A DNA stretch of 64,000 nucleotides, from the NCBI RefSeq assembly GCF_003385455.1, contig NZ_QNUF01000012.1, positions 1-64,000 on the forward strand, given 5' to 3'. The DNA comes from Chryseobacterium rhizosphaerae (GTDB lineage Bacteria; Bacteroidota; Bacteroidia; Flavobacteriales; Weeksellaceae). Below, one piece after another: positions 16,913 to 25,524 of the stretch. The notes beneath the pieces are model-generated. The model saw only the letters and a program-made list of their open reading frames with translations. It made no database searches and was not told the DNA's origin. The position numbers and the translations under genes were made by a program. Each line of letters starts with the position of its first letter. Positions within the stretch are counted from its first letter, which is position 1.

Positions 16913-19705
16913 TTATCCCTGCTGAATGAACGGTATCGTTGGAGAGAATCCGGTATATTTCTCCAGCTTTTCTATAACATCGAATTCCGGAAGGATTTCG
17001 TATGTTTTATCAAAATCCGCCAGATCCATTTTCCGGTCTCCTTTTAAAATTCCTTTTTTAATATATAAACCAACACTTGCTTTCACGACTACGGTGGCTA
17101 CCAGACCATCAAACTTTACATCCGGTTTGTAGTATAAAGTTTTCTGGGTGCTGCTCTTCTGGTCATAGATAAGATTATGTCCAAAAGTAGCGGTTGCTTT
17201 ACCCGTTGCTTTTATCTTACCTTCAGCATAGGCTTCAGCCACAATGATTACAAATTTTGCTTTTACCTCAATACCGGCATCCAATTCAATACCAATCTGA
17301 GTTTCCAGTTTTCCATTTCCTTTACTTTCGTCTGAATTGGTATTAAAATGAATTTTTGACTCTCCGGAAAGATTTCCAAAGAGCTTCAGGTCAATATACA
17401 TATTCAGAGATATCGGATGATCTTCATCAGCCAGCCAGGCTCTCACCTCATCAAGAATCAGTTTTGCGGCCACATTGGCGGTTCCTCCGCTTACCACTCC
17501 TACTCCGGCCTGAATCAGCATATCAAGGAGGTCTATAGTCATTTCAATACCTACAATCGGGGAAGCTTTGAAATAAAACTCCAGATCTGTACCAATAGTG
17601 GAAAGGGATTTTTTATTTTTCTTCCCTCTTTCCAACATCCATTCTGCTCCCAGACAGAAATTGGGTGGTTTCATTTCTATTGTTAACGGCATTTTACTGG
17701 TAAAACTATTTTTCCTGATTTTACCTTTGGTCTGGTCTGTCACTCCTTTTGAAAATTCTTTCAGTGAGCTAAACACTTTATACATCCACTTTATTTTATC
17801 CTCAAATTTTAAGGTGGCATCAGCATGACCGTTATATTTATCAGCGGCTGTTCGGTCCCAGTTGGCTTCCATTGTTACCCCAAAATCTATTTCGGTTTGT
17901 TTCCATCTTTTTTCTGCTCCTATTTTTCCGGCTTTGCTCTGCATCTCTTTATGCTTTGCAGCAGAAAGATTTTGCCATTTAACGCTTAGATCATTACTCA
18001 GATTCAGGAAAAAATGGAAATCCCATTTGATATCAGGATAGGCTTTTATTAAAACTGTTGTACGTTTTTTATTGCTATAAAATCTACAGCTGTGGGCATA
18101 CATCTGTATTTTATTCGGAGTGGTTGCTTCCGGCCAGATATACTGCAGCGGAAGAGCATTTGCTCTGGATAAATCTGAATATATCGGATAATCGAATGTG
18201 GGTGGTGCAAATTTTTTCTCCTTATCTCCGGCATCAATAGCCTGACCTACATCCAGTAATCTTATTTCTTTGGTATGAAGATCATTATTCCTGAAACAGG
18301 CTTTCGTATCAAATGCTGAAACATCTATCGTTATATTCCTTTTGGTGGATGAAGAAGGTGCAATGGTATGATAAATAATGGTATTCGCATCATGCGGATA
18401 ATAATCAAAATAAATATCTACTCTTCGGTTATTTTTATATTCTTTTTCGTCTTTATATTTGATGTTGTCCTTACCGTTTTTATCATCTGTAGCATGGACT
18501 TCCCCTTTTCCCAGGGATTTTATTCTTTTGCTGTCCAGTCCTCCGTCCGTAAAAAATTTCTTTACAATATCTGATCTTTTCTGAGAAAGGCTTTGGTTGT
18601 ACTGCATCTTACCAATCACACAGGCATATCCATCTACGGTTATTGTAGAATGTTGGTGTTCCAGTAAAAAACGAAGAATATTATTCAGTTTCTTTTCTCC
18701 GTCACCTTCAATGATTGCAGAATTGAACTCATAAAAAATAGTCGCATGTATGGTTTCTCTTTCTGCTATATTTTTAACGCCAACCCCATTATTAAAAAGC
18801 ATGATTGGCTTTTTAACTTCTTTATCTTTTTCAAAAACAATGTCGCTGATCTGTATTGTTTCAAATTTGCAGGGTTCATACCTTGCCAGGTTTTTATCCG
18901 GTGCATAGATTTTGGTAGGAACAACATTCTGAGGCGGCTGGGGTGCTTCAGCCACCAAGTTATTTTGCATCCTTAAAAACCTTGCGTGGATGTCATCATT
19001 ATTATCATCTACAATATATTTTCCGGTCTTGGGATCTTTAACCTTTACATACAGCTCTTCTATATTTTTTATATTCTTGATGGTTCCTTTCCATTGTGAT
19101 GTATTCTGAACCTTCACATTAATCTCCCCATTATTGACCTCCACATCTGTCCATCTTCTCATCATAGGATCATCTTTTGCTCCTCCTCCTGTTCTGATTC
19201 TTCTGTAGATTTCAACGATAAGATCTTTTCTTCCATTCAGCCCTTCTGTTCCCAGGTAAAGGTGAATAATATGTCCATAGCTGAAATAATATGTCTGTCT
19301 GACATCTTTTCCCCCTTCCTGAGTACTCCATCTGGAGTCTACAATCCTCGGAGGGCAATGTCCAAAGATATATTTTCCTACTTTATTTACTTTATCCGGT
19401 TTTCCACCCAGACTTGCTTCTATATAATAAGAGAGAACTCCACATTCTTTTTTACTGAATGTATAGCAGTATACATAGCCCGCAGGTCTTCTAAGCTGGT
19501 TAATCACTTTTTGCCGTGCACTGTCTTGCCGTATCCAGATCACTTCCTTTTTTTTGTCTGCTTCAGGGGTACCGGGAAACCATTCTGAAACTTTAAACCA
19601 AATAGGTTTTCCGGGTTCAACTCCTATAAAGTCGCCCTGGGTGACTACCACTTTTGTATTGTCCTGAGTCGTAGCTATATTTATTTTCTTTATTCCTTTT
19701 GCCAT
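16913..19705 (-). CDS. Large OmpA-domain protein of the T6SS island, candidate effector
   Basis: 930 residues without signal peptide. Residues 1-250 form a beta-rich region of unknown type that opens KGIKKINIATTQDNTKV. An OmpA-like peptidoglycan-binding domain follows at about 340-450 (FNSAIIEGDGEKKLNNIL to NNRRVDIYFDYY). The C-terminal 450 residues match nothing I know: a hydrophobic helix pair near 705-740 (GVGVVSGGTANVAAKLILDEV), then alternating beta-like stretches. The start overlaps the DUF4280 PAAR-like gene by 16 bp. Lack of a signal peptide despite a wall-binding domain suggests delivery by T6SS rather than Sec. Confidence 0.75.
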   Translation of the reverse strand: MAKGIKKINIATTQDNTKVVVTQGDFIGVEPGKPIWFKVSEWFPGTPEADKKKEVIWIRQDSARQKVINQLRRPAGYVYCYTFSKKECGVLSYYIEASLGGKPDKVNKVGKYIFGHCPPRIVDSRWSTQEGGKDVRQTYYFSYGHIIHLYLGTEGLNGRKDLIVEIYRRIRTGGGAKDDPMMRRWTDVEVNNGEINVKVQNTSQWKGTIKNIKNIEELYVKVKDPKTGKYIVDDNNDDIHARFLRMQNNLVAEAPQPPQNVVPTKIYAPDKNLARYEPCKFETIQISDIVFEKDKEVKKPIMLFNNGVGVKNIAERETIHATIFYEFNSAIIEGDGEKKLNNILRFLLEHQHSTITVDGYACVIGKMQYNQSLSQKRSDIVKKFFTDGGLDSKRIKSLGKGEVHATDDKNGKDNIKYKDEKEYKNNRRVDIYFDYYPHDANTIIYHTIAPSSSTKRNITIDVSAFDTKACFRNNDLHTKEIRLLDVGQAIDAGDKEKKFAPPTFDYPIYSDLSRANALPLQYIWPEATTPNKIQMYAHSCRFYSNKKRTTVLIKAYPDIKWDFHFFLNLSNDLSVKWQNLSAAKHKEMQSKAGKIGAEKRWKQTEIDFGVTMEANWDRTAADKYNGHADATLKFEDKIKWMYKVFSSLKEFSKGVTDQTKGKIRKNSFTSKMPLTIEMKPPNFCLGAEWMLERGKKNKKSLSTIGTDLEFYFKASPIVGIEMTIDLLDMLIQAGVGVVSGGTANVAAKLILDEVRAWLADEDHPISLNMYIDLKLFGNLSGESKIHFNTNSDESKGNGKLETQIGIELDAGIEVKAKFVIIVAEAYAEGKIKATGKATATFGHNLIYDQKSSTQKTLYYKPDVKFDGLVATVVVKASVGLYIKKGILKGDRKMDLADFDKTYEILPEFDVIEKLEKYTGFSPTIPFIQQG

Positions 19706-20202
19706 CCCGTATTCTTTGAATTATCACCTGATGTGTCATAAACAGGTTCTTTTTTATACATTTCTTCAGCATTCACCAAAGGATTGATCTGCTGCTGTAC
19801 ATCTTTATCAGCATTCTTAAAATTCTGCTGGCCGGCTTCGGCTCTCTGCCCATGGTCTATAATCTCAATACAAGGAGTTCCTGCCACAGCACAGACCGCT
19901 TTACTGTCTTCAAGGATGATAAATCCACCATTGCTAAGCTGTACTTTATCATAAAACTTCTGCCATTCGGTAACCATTATTTTGCATGGCGGTGGTGGTC
20001 CCCCGTTTTTTGTACAGTTTCCGAATGTATTTTTTTCAAAAGTGGCACCTCCTATTTCCTTTGTGGTAACGATCAGTTTTTTGGATGCACTTTTATCGTT
20101 TGCATATTCTTTTTGGTGCGTAAGCACCTTAAGTTTATCCGGGGCCTGTCCAAACTGACATTTGCACATCGCGCCCTGTACTACAATATGTTTTTCAGCC
20201 AT
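19690..20202 (-). CDS. DUF4280 PAAR-like T6SS spike protein
   Basis: 170 residues. The start AEKHIVVQGAMCKCQFGQAPDKL and the middle FGNCTKNGGPPPPCK and AVCAVAGTPCIEI are the signature of DUF4280, a PAAR-like family expected to cap the VgrG tip, with cysteines that may hold metal. A hydrophilic tail of about 40 residues follows. Overlap with the next gene implies that this cap carries the 930-aa protein as cargo. It ends the core spike set that starts with tssD and vgrG upstream. Confidence 0.85.
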   Translation of the reverse strand: MAEKHIVVQGAMCKCQFGQAPDKLKVLTHQKEYANDKSASKKLIVTTKEIGGATFEKNTFGNCTKNGGPPPPCKIMVTEWQKFYDKVQLSNGGFIILEDSKAVCAVAGTPCIEIIDHGQRAEAGQQNFKNADKDVQQQINPLVNAEEMYKKEPVYDTSGDNSKNTGWQKE

Positions 20203-20204
20203 GG

Positions 20205-21248
20205 TTAGAATTCTTTATTTGAGATAACAAGTCTGGTTAGATATTCATTTCCAAATTCAAGACGAACAAAACTGGTGTTGATCTTAAAAGTAACTACTGT
20301 AAGTGCCTTTGATGAGTTTTCATCGGTATCCACCGTTGTCTGGTAAAGCTGGGCATTATACCTTGCAAATTTTGTTTTACATTCTGTGGGTGAACTTTCA
20401 TTGAATACCAGGCCATACGGTAGTCCTGAAACTTTTTGACTGCCATAATACTGCAGGGCATAATATTCTAATCCAGTCGTCATCTGAGTGTAGATCATAT
20501 TAAAATCATCAAAATCCCAACTGGAGTATTTCCCGTTTTTACAATCTCCACATTCAAGTTCGCTGGGTTGGATCTGTAAAAGCTTCGTAAAGGTTCCGGA
20601 TGTTGCGGGCAGAGAAACAAACTGCTTTTTACCGAATAAGGTTTGTAATTTTTTTGATGTTACCTTTTCTATTGAATTTCTGGCTTCAAAATCAGCAACC
20701 TGAGCTGTGGCCATAGCTTCTGTAGCGGCTACGTCAGCTGCGTCTGCCGCTGCTTCTAAAGCTTCAGAAACCTTTGGTTCATTATAATTTAAAAGAAATT
20801 CTTTGATTTCCTGTTCTACTTTTCCTGTAGACTGGGTCTGTTTTACGTCAATATCTTTTTTTGACCAACGGTCGGGAGTAACAGCTTCAAGGAAAACACT
20901 GACTTTTGTACTTTTCCCGGACACTTTTTTCATGGTTACATTCCATACTGCCTGCTGAATAAACTGCTTAGGTTTTGCTCCGTTTTTCAATGCCAGTTTC
21001 AGATAAGGGTTCTTGTAGTCTTTATCGTATTTTAAATTATAAAGATCAACAGTCGTTGAAAAATTGTCATCAGATGCCGCCGCCGCTTTGGCTTCATCTT
21101 TTGTAAAGCCATTACTGAAATAAAATATAGAATTCTGTAATGTTTCAATACTTTTAGGTACGGTAAATTCTACTTTCTGCCCAAAGCACAGGCCAAACCA
21201 GGCCATAAAAAGCAGTGTAAGAAGTTTATGATTTAATTTTATTTTCAT
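20205..21248 (-). CDS. Secreted uncharacterised protein of the T6SS island
   Basis: 347 residues with a signal peptide ending FGLCFGQ. An Ala-rich helix (VSEALEAAADAADVAATEAMATAQ) sits mid-protein, and a CGDC pair lies near 240. No family is recognised. It ends 2 bp before the DUF4280 gene start. Being Sec-exported, it is unlikely to be an effector; a periplasmic accessory or immunity role fits better. Confidence 0.65.
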   Translation of the reverse strand: MKIKLNHKLLTLLFMAWFGLCFGQKVEFTVPKSIETLQNSIFYFSNGFTKDEAKAAAASDDNFSTTVDLYNLKYDKDYKNPYLKLALKNGAKPKQFIQQAVWNVTMKKVSGKSTKVSVFLEAVTPDRWSKKDIDVKQTQSTGKVEQEIKEFLLNYNEPKVSEALEAAADAADVAATEAMATAQVADFEARNSIEKVTSKKLQTLFGKKQFVSLPATSGTFTKLLQIQPSELECGDCKNGKYSSWDFDDFNMIYTQMTTGLEYYALQYYGSQKVSGLPYGLVFNESSPTECKTKFARYNAQLYQTTVDTDENSSKALTVVTFKINTSFVRLEFGNEYLTRLVISNKEF

Positions 21249-21261
21249 TTTATTTTGTTTT

Positions 21262-22305
21262 TTACTGTTCCGTCAGGGCGGATACTACTACTGATATTTT
21301 TTTTTCTTCCTTCAGCATAATACTGCACTCCATATACATGGATTCGGGAAGCTGGAGTTTTCCGTTGAGATAATATTTTATCCTGAAATCTCCCTGGTGA
21401 TTGATTGTTGGGTTATCATCAATAATTAATGAAAAAGGTGATTCGTTGATAAAGTCATATACATCTCTTTCATCATGCAATTTTCCTTCTCCTCCAATAT
21501 TCACAAGATCGTATTCATCTTTCAGCGGGTCGATCTCCAGTTTTATTTTATACCGGGGCTCTATGGGATTATTTACGACAGGAAAACTTTCTGTTCCCTC
21601 AATTTGATAATTCTGTCCAAAACGCTGATAGACTCCGAAGAATAGTGTTCTGATGAAGTAATCATTTTTAAGATACAGGCTGATTGCATCCGGCTCATCC
21701 AGTATCGCTTCAATCTTTCTGCAATATTCATCCACTATTTCTCCTTCAAATTCTTTATAGACTTCATTTTTAACATCCGGCCACCGCTCACTGAAAACGA
21801 AAAGGTTTTCAACTGCACTGAATTTTCCATATTGATCTACACTTACCTGTAAAGGATATAAAACTTTTGATGTTTTATAGGCCAGTGTATCAGCAATCTC
21901 ATTTACTTCTTCTTCATTCAGAAACAGATTAGAGGTTCGGTCAATTTCAAAAAAATGCAGGTCATTTTCACTTTTCAGCCAGCGTACTGAGGTTTCGTAT
22001 TTCAGCTCATTTTTATGATCTCCTCTTTCCAGATTAATAATCACCCCATATTTAAAAAATGAATTACCCGGTTGAAAAATCAGGCTGTTTCCTCTCCCGA
22101 ACTTCACCAGCTTATTTTTGTCTGCTACTGCCGTTCTTGGAATAAAAAGCTCTTTTTGCCCGGTCAGTTCTATGAGGATCATATCTTTTACCTGACAAAG
22201 ATTATTGTGAAATAGCTTTAAAGCATCCGCATCAAGGTCATAAAAAGCGGCAATGCTTTTTAAAGTTTCTTCTTGTTGAACGATATGTTTATTAAATTTC
22301 TGCAT
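21262..22305 (-). CDS. LysM-type protein of the T6SS island
   Basis: 347 residues and no signal peptide. The first 55 residues form a LysM-like unit (NKHIVQQEETLKSIAAFYDLDADALKLFH, then a hydrophobic turn and LFIPRT). The rest is an uncharacterised beta-rich domain (RFGQNYQIEGTESFPVVNN, RYKIKLEIDPLKDEYDLVN). In T6SS baseplates and spikes LysM units often join subunits rather than bind cell wall, so this may be an adaptor between spike and cargo. It lies between the phospholipase module and the PAAR-like gene. Confidence 0.7.
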   Translation of the reverse strand: MQKFNKHIVQQEETLKSIAAFYDLDADALKLFHNNLCQVKDMILIELTGQKELFIPRTAVADKNKLVKFGRGNSLIFQPGNSFFKYGVIINLERGDHKNELKYETSVRWLKSENDLHFFEIDRTSNLFLNEEEVNEIADTLAYKTSKVLYPLQVSVDQYGKFSAVENLFVFSERWPDVKNEVYKEFEGEIVDEYCRKIEAILDEPDAISLYLKNDYFIRTLFFGVYQRFGQNYQIEGTESFPVVNNPIEPRYKIKLEIDPLKDEYDLVNIGGEGKLHDERDVYDFINESPFSLIIDDNPTINHQGDFRIKYYLNGKLQLPESMYMECSIMLKEEKKISVVVSALTEQ

Positions 22306-22465
22306 AAAATCATCTTCCCACTTTATTTTTCTACCGGCATACTATCTTTTTCTGAGATGTTGTTGCCAGCAGAGCTATGCCCATAATTTCAATATTTACT
22401 TTACAACGCTTACGATTACATCCTTCTCCATATTATGCAGATCCTCATGTAATCCTGGTTTTACA

Positions 22466-23494
22466 CTATTTTGACTTATATTTTTTAAGTTCCCACATAT
22501 TGTCATGATCAATTTTCTGTATAGGAAACTCATTATTTCCTTGTTTTAAGATCAGTCTTCTATTGGTCAGATCATCATTCATACGAAGGACAATCTCTAT
22601 AGGTTTGTTTTCATCTACTTTTTTAAATAATGAAAATATCTCTTCTTCATCGAAGTATCTTACTTCAAAAACTGTTTGCTTACCATTTTTGTCTTCAAAT
22701 AAATAAGATAACAGACGTGGGATCGCTCTTTCCTTAAAAGGATTTTTGTCAATGGTCTCATTAAACAATGTTTCCTCCTCTCCGTTATACATTTCCAATG
22801 TCACATTTTTGAAAGTATGATTAGGAATTTCTATGCTGGTTCTCCAGTTATATTTTTTACGGTAGGTATCCCAAATCCCAAACTGAATTCCATTTTTCTT
22901 CATATTTTCATATGCCTCAGGAACAGATTTACTCATATCAAAATATTCTTCCTGCGTTATGGTAGGATTTCCGGGAACATAGTCTTTCATAGCTACAGAA
23001 GTTTCTTTTGCCTGGTATCGTCCTATTTCTACCTGCTGATCATTACCATACATCCAGACTACTACCACTCCTCCAGGGGCCAGTCCTACGACAACAGAGG
23101 AATAGCCTTCTTTTTCATTGGTTCTCCAATTAACGGTTCCTTCTTTAAAAAGTTCTTTTATTTTATCTACAGGCAAGTCCCAGCTTCCGGTATAAAATTT
23201 ATTTTCTAAAAATGATGCCCAGGTTACCTCAAGTTTAACCGGGACTGCTTTTAAATCACTTCCCTGAGTATGCATAGATCCGCTATAGCCCCAACCTGTA
23301 TGAGAACTACCCGAACAGGGAATATATACACTGCTGCCATCTTCAAGAAAAAGATGACCTTTATAAATATTCATAGGATATAGAAGGGGTGAACTTTCCG
23401 TGGGAAGCCATTTGTATTTTTCCATTTTATTTTGGCATGAGATTAAGGTACTGATGAAAAGTAAACAATAAATTATATTCGTTTTAAAATGCAT
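22466..23494 (-). CDS. DUF2931 lipoprotein, likely phospholipase immunity protein
   Basis: 342 residues. The lipobox STLISC puts the lipidated cysteine near residue 20. Conserved DUF2931 features are present: KLEVTWASFLENKFYTGSWD, LPVDKIKELFKEG, VVVGLAPGGVVVVWMYG and WRTSIE. It follows the Tle1-like effector and a small membrane protein with gaps of a few bases. As far as I recall, DUF2931 proteins are common neighbours of DUF2235 phospholipases. I infer a periplasm-facing inhibitor of that enzyme. Confidence 0.78.
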   Translation of the reverse strand: MHFKTNIIYCLLFISTLISCQNKMEKYKWLPTESSPLLYPMNIYKGHLFLEDGSSVYIPCSGSSHTGWGYSGSMHTQGSDLKAVPVKLEVTWASFLENKFYTGSWDLPVDKIKELFKEGTVNWRTNEKEGYSSVVVGLAPGGVVVVWMYGNDQQVEIGRYQAKETSVAMKDYVPGNPTITQEEYFDMSKSVPEAYENMKKNGIQFGIWDTYRKKYNWRTSIEIPNHTFKNVTLEMYNGEEETLFNETIDKNPFKERAIPRLLSYLFEDKNGKQTVFEVRYFDEEEIFSLFKKVDENKPIEIVLRMNDDLTNRRLILKQGNNEFPIQKIDHDNMWELKKYKSK

Positions 23495-23508
23495 TTCTTT
23501 TTGAGATT

Positions 23509-23790
23509 TTAATTAAAATATCTTCGGTGAGGTAGTATAAAATAAAGCAATGTGAAAAATACGATCAAACATATATTCGCTATAAGTTTATTTTTATATT
23601 TTTTATATTTCCAATAAAATATCTCTACAAAAACATAACCAAACAAAGCAAAAAACAAATACAAAGGGAGTTCATCTAAATCATAGGTTTGTCCGTTGAA
23701 ACCGCTTTCTGCAAACATAAAATAAAACCCTAAATAAGGGATAAGCAATATAATAAGTCTGAAGAGTATATGTTTTACAGGTATTTTCAT
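23509..23790 (-). CDS. Small three-helix membrane protein, coupled to the phospholipase
   Basis: 93 residues with about three hydrophobic segments (LFRLIILLIPYLGFYFMF, LYLFFALFGYVFVEIFYW, IANICLIVFFTLLYFIL). Its ATG overlaps the TGA of the phospholipase gene (ATGA), so translation is coupled. Position and topology suggest a membrane partner or second immunity protein, but no family is recognised. Confidence 0.72.
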   Translation of the reverse strand: MKIPVKHILFRLIILLIPYLGFYFMFAESGFNGQTYDLDELPLYLFFALFGYVFVEIFYWKYKKYKNKLIANICLIVFFTLLYFILPHRRYFN

Positions 23791-25250
23791 GAGTTAAAAG
23801 CCATTTCTCGAAATCTTTTTATTTGTAATGTTTTTTTGTCAAAGGTGAAATGAGGATTATACCCAATATCTCCAAATTTTGAGTTCCAGTGTAAGTATCT
23901 GTTTCTTAAATATATTAGTAAATTGTGATCCTGTACAATTCGATTAAATTTCTCTGCGGTTATTTTTTTAGCTGCTAGTTGCTTTCGTAGTGCTTCAATT
24001 TCTGTATTCGTATAATAAGTCATCTCAGGAGCCGACCCGCTGACATATTCATCGAGCCGTTTTTTAACCTTAGTTAAATCCAGCGGATAATATTTATCTT
24101 CAGTCCCGTTAGGAATACGATATGACTTATTTAAATTGGTTATATCAATCGTATTAGAGTAGTTTTCATTGACCTGTTCACTCATTATATGCAGAGGAAT
24201 AAAACTATACCTGTTACTTATTTTTTCTCTATTAATGTATGTTTCATGCCATGAATTGGGAGCTACCACTTCACTGCGCTTAAACCAACCTTGCTCAATA
24301 AGATTATTTAAATCAATATTTAAGGCCCTATCATAGTCTGCATCACTCAAACCATCTCCCACAGTATTATCAAAATCCATGATCTGTTTACTTTCAGGCA
24401 TATTATGAGTGTAACATCCACCAACATCAGAGTGAACACCCGGTAGAAAAAAATCTTTACCTCCTGGCGCTAGCCTTACTCTTGTCAGCATAAAATTTTC
24501 TCTATGCTCATCTGAAGCACATAAATGAATAATTTTCTTTGCTTTTAATGTGTTTAAATTCAGCTCTCCTACATCATTGTTAAAATCGGGGTGTACTGTA
24601 ATTTCACTCGCTTTAGGATCATAGGAGGATACGGTATCATATACCCCAAGAAATCTAATTTGAAGGGATCCATATTCTATTTTATCGTTATCTAAAATAA
24701 ACCCTAACAGCCCATTCCTTGGTTTCGTTTGCGTCACTTCATATACGAAATTCCTTGCCGCTGCAGCACCTCGGCTAAAACCAAAAACATCTAGTATAAT
24801 GGTATTTATTTCAAACCTGCCTTTAAGCTCATTAATTTTCTCAGCTACTCTTTGACAGCCTTTTTGAACCTTCGCTATTACCCCTGTGCTTCCTGCACCG
24901 TAAGCCACACCTTTATGATTTGTCTTTTTATCCACATCTCCCTGTAAATCTTCTGTTGCAATCCCTTCGATATATACTTTACTGATATACTTGCTTTTAT
25001 CTTCATTATACCAGTATTCTTTTCTGGCTACGTTAGATAAATCATTAGTATAGCTATCATCAGATTTATTTGAATGTTTTTTGTAAGCTGCTTTCTCTTC
25101 AGCAGTAGGTTTATATCCAGGTTCGTTTCCTGCAGCTTGTGAATTTCTTCTGTTATTCTGTGTACCGTCAAAAAAAACACCGATTCTAATGTCTATCTGC
25201 CCTTTTGGGGGTGCTGGCGGTGTATAATTTCCAAATTGATTATTATGCAT
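23787..25250 (-). CDS. Tle1-type (DUF2235) phospholipase effector of T6SS
   Basis: 487 residues of the DUF2235 alpha/beta hydrolase family used by T6SS antibacterial lipases of the Tle1 group. The opening IRIGVFFDGTQNN is diagnostic. The nucleophile lies in VFGFSRGAAAARNF (GxSxG, Ser about 166), with a further acidic segment FLGVYDTVSSYDP and the histidine in LPGVHSDVGG. There is no signal peptide, as expected for a T6SS substrate. It lies downstream of vgrG and the 57-aa gene and just upstream of two candidate immunity genes. Confidence 0.9.
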   Translation of the reverse strand: MHNNQFGNYTPPAPPKGQIDIRIGVFFDGTQNNRRNSQAAGNEPGYKPTAEEKAAYKKHSNKSDDSYTNDLSNVARKEYWYNEDKSKYISKVYIEGIATEDLQGDVDKKTNHKGVAYGAGSTGVIAKVQKGCQRVAEKINELKGRFEINTIILDVFGFSRGAAAARNFVYEVTQTKPRNGLLGFILDNDKIEYGSLQIRFLGVYDTVSSYDPKASEITVHPDFNNDVGELNLNTLKAKKIIHLCASDEHRENFMLTRVRLAPGGKDFFLPGVHSDVGGCYTHNMPESKQIMDFDNTVGDGLSDADYDRALNIDLNNLIEQGWFKRSEVVAPNSWHETYINREKISNRYSFIPLHIMSEQVNENYSNTIDITNLNKSYRIPNGTEDKYYPLDLTKVKKRLDEYVSGSAPEMTYYTNTEIEALRKQLAAKKITAEKFNRIVQDHNLLIYLRNRYLHWNSKFGDIGYNPHFTFDKKTLQIKRFREMAFNS

Positions 25251-25352
25251 AGTTTTTCGCTAAAAATTGATTGACAGAAATAGTTTGATTGTCTTTATTA
25301 ACTTTAACTGCAAATTCTTTGATAAGAAACCATATCAAGAAAAAACCTACAT

Positions 25353-25523
25353 TTATTTATTCCCATGAGACATGATTTTCTTATTACTTGCTAACACAAG
25401 GTTATCTCTTTGTGCTTCAACGTTGATCTTCTTTGCTATTTTTTCAACTTTTTTCCCCACGTTCAGATGATAAGAATCTTTGACCGTTATTTTTATATTG
25501 GTTGCTGTCTTTATAATGGCCAT
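25353..25523 (-). CDS. 57-aa protein between vgrG and the effector
   Basis: The start is the ATG at 25523, one base after the vgrG stop; the longer frame to 25550 overlaps vgrG. The sequence (for example KITVKDSYHLNVGKKVEKIA) alternates polar and aliphatic residues and resembles the repeated strands of the VgrG beta-prism tail. No family is recognised. It could extend or cap the VgrG spike, or be a small adaptor. Confidence 0.6.
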   Translation of the reverse strand: MAIIKTATNIKITVKDSYHLNVGKKVEKIAKKINVEAQRDNLVLASNKKIMSHGNK

Positions 25524-25524
25524 A

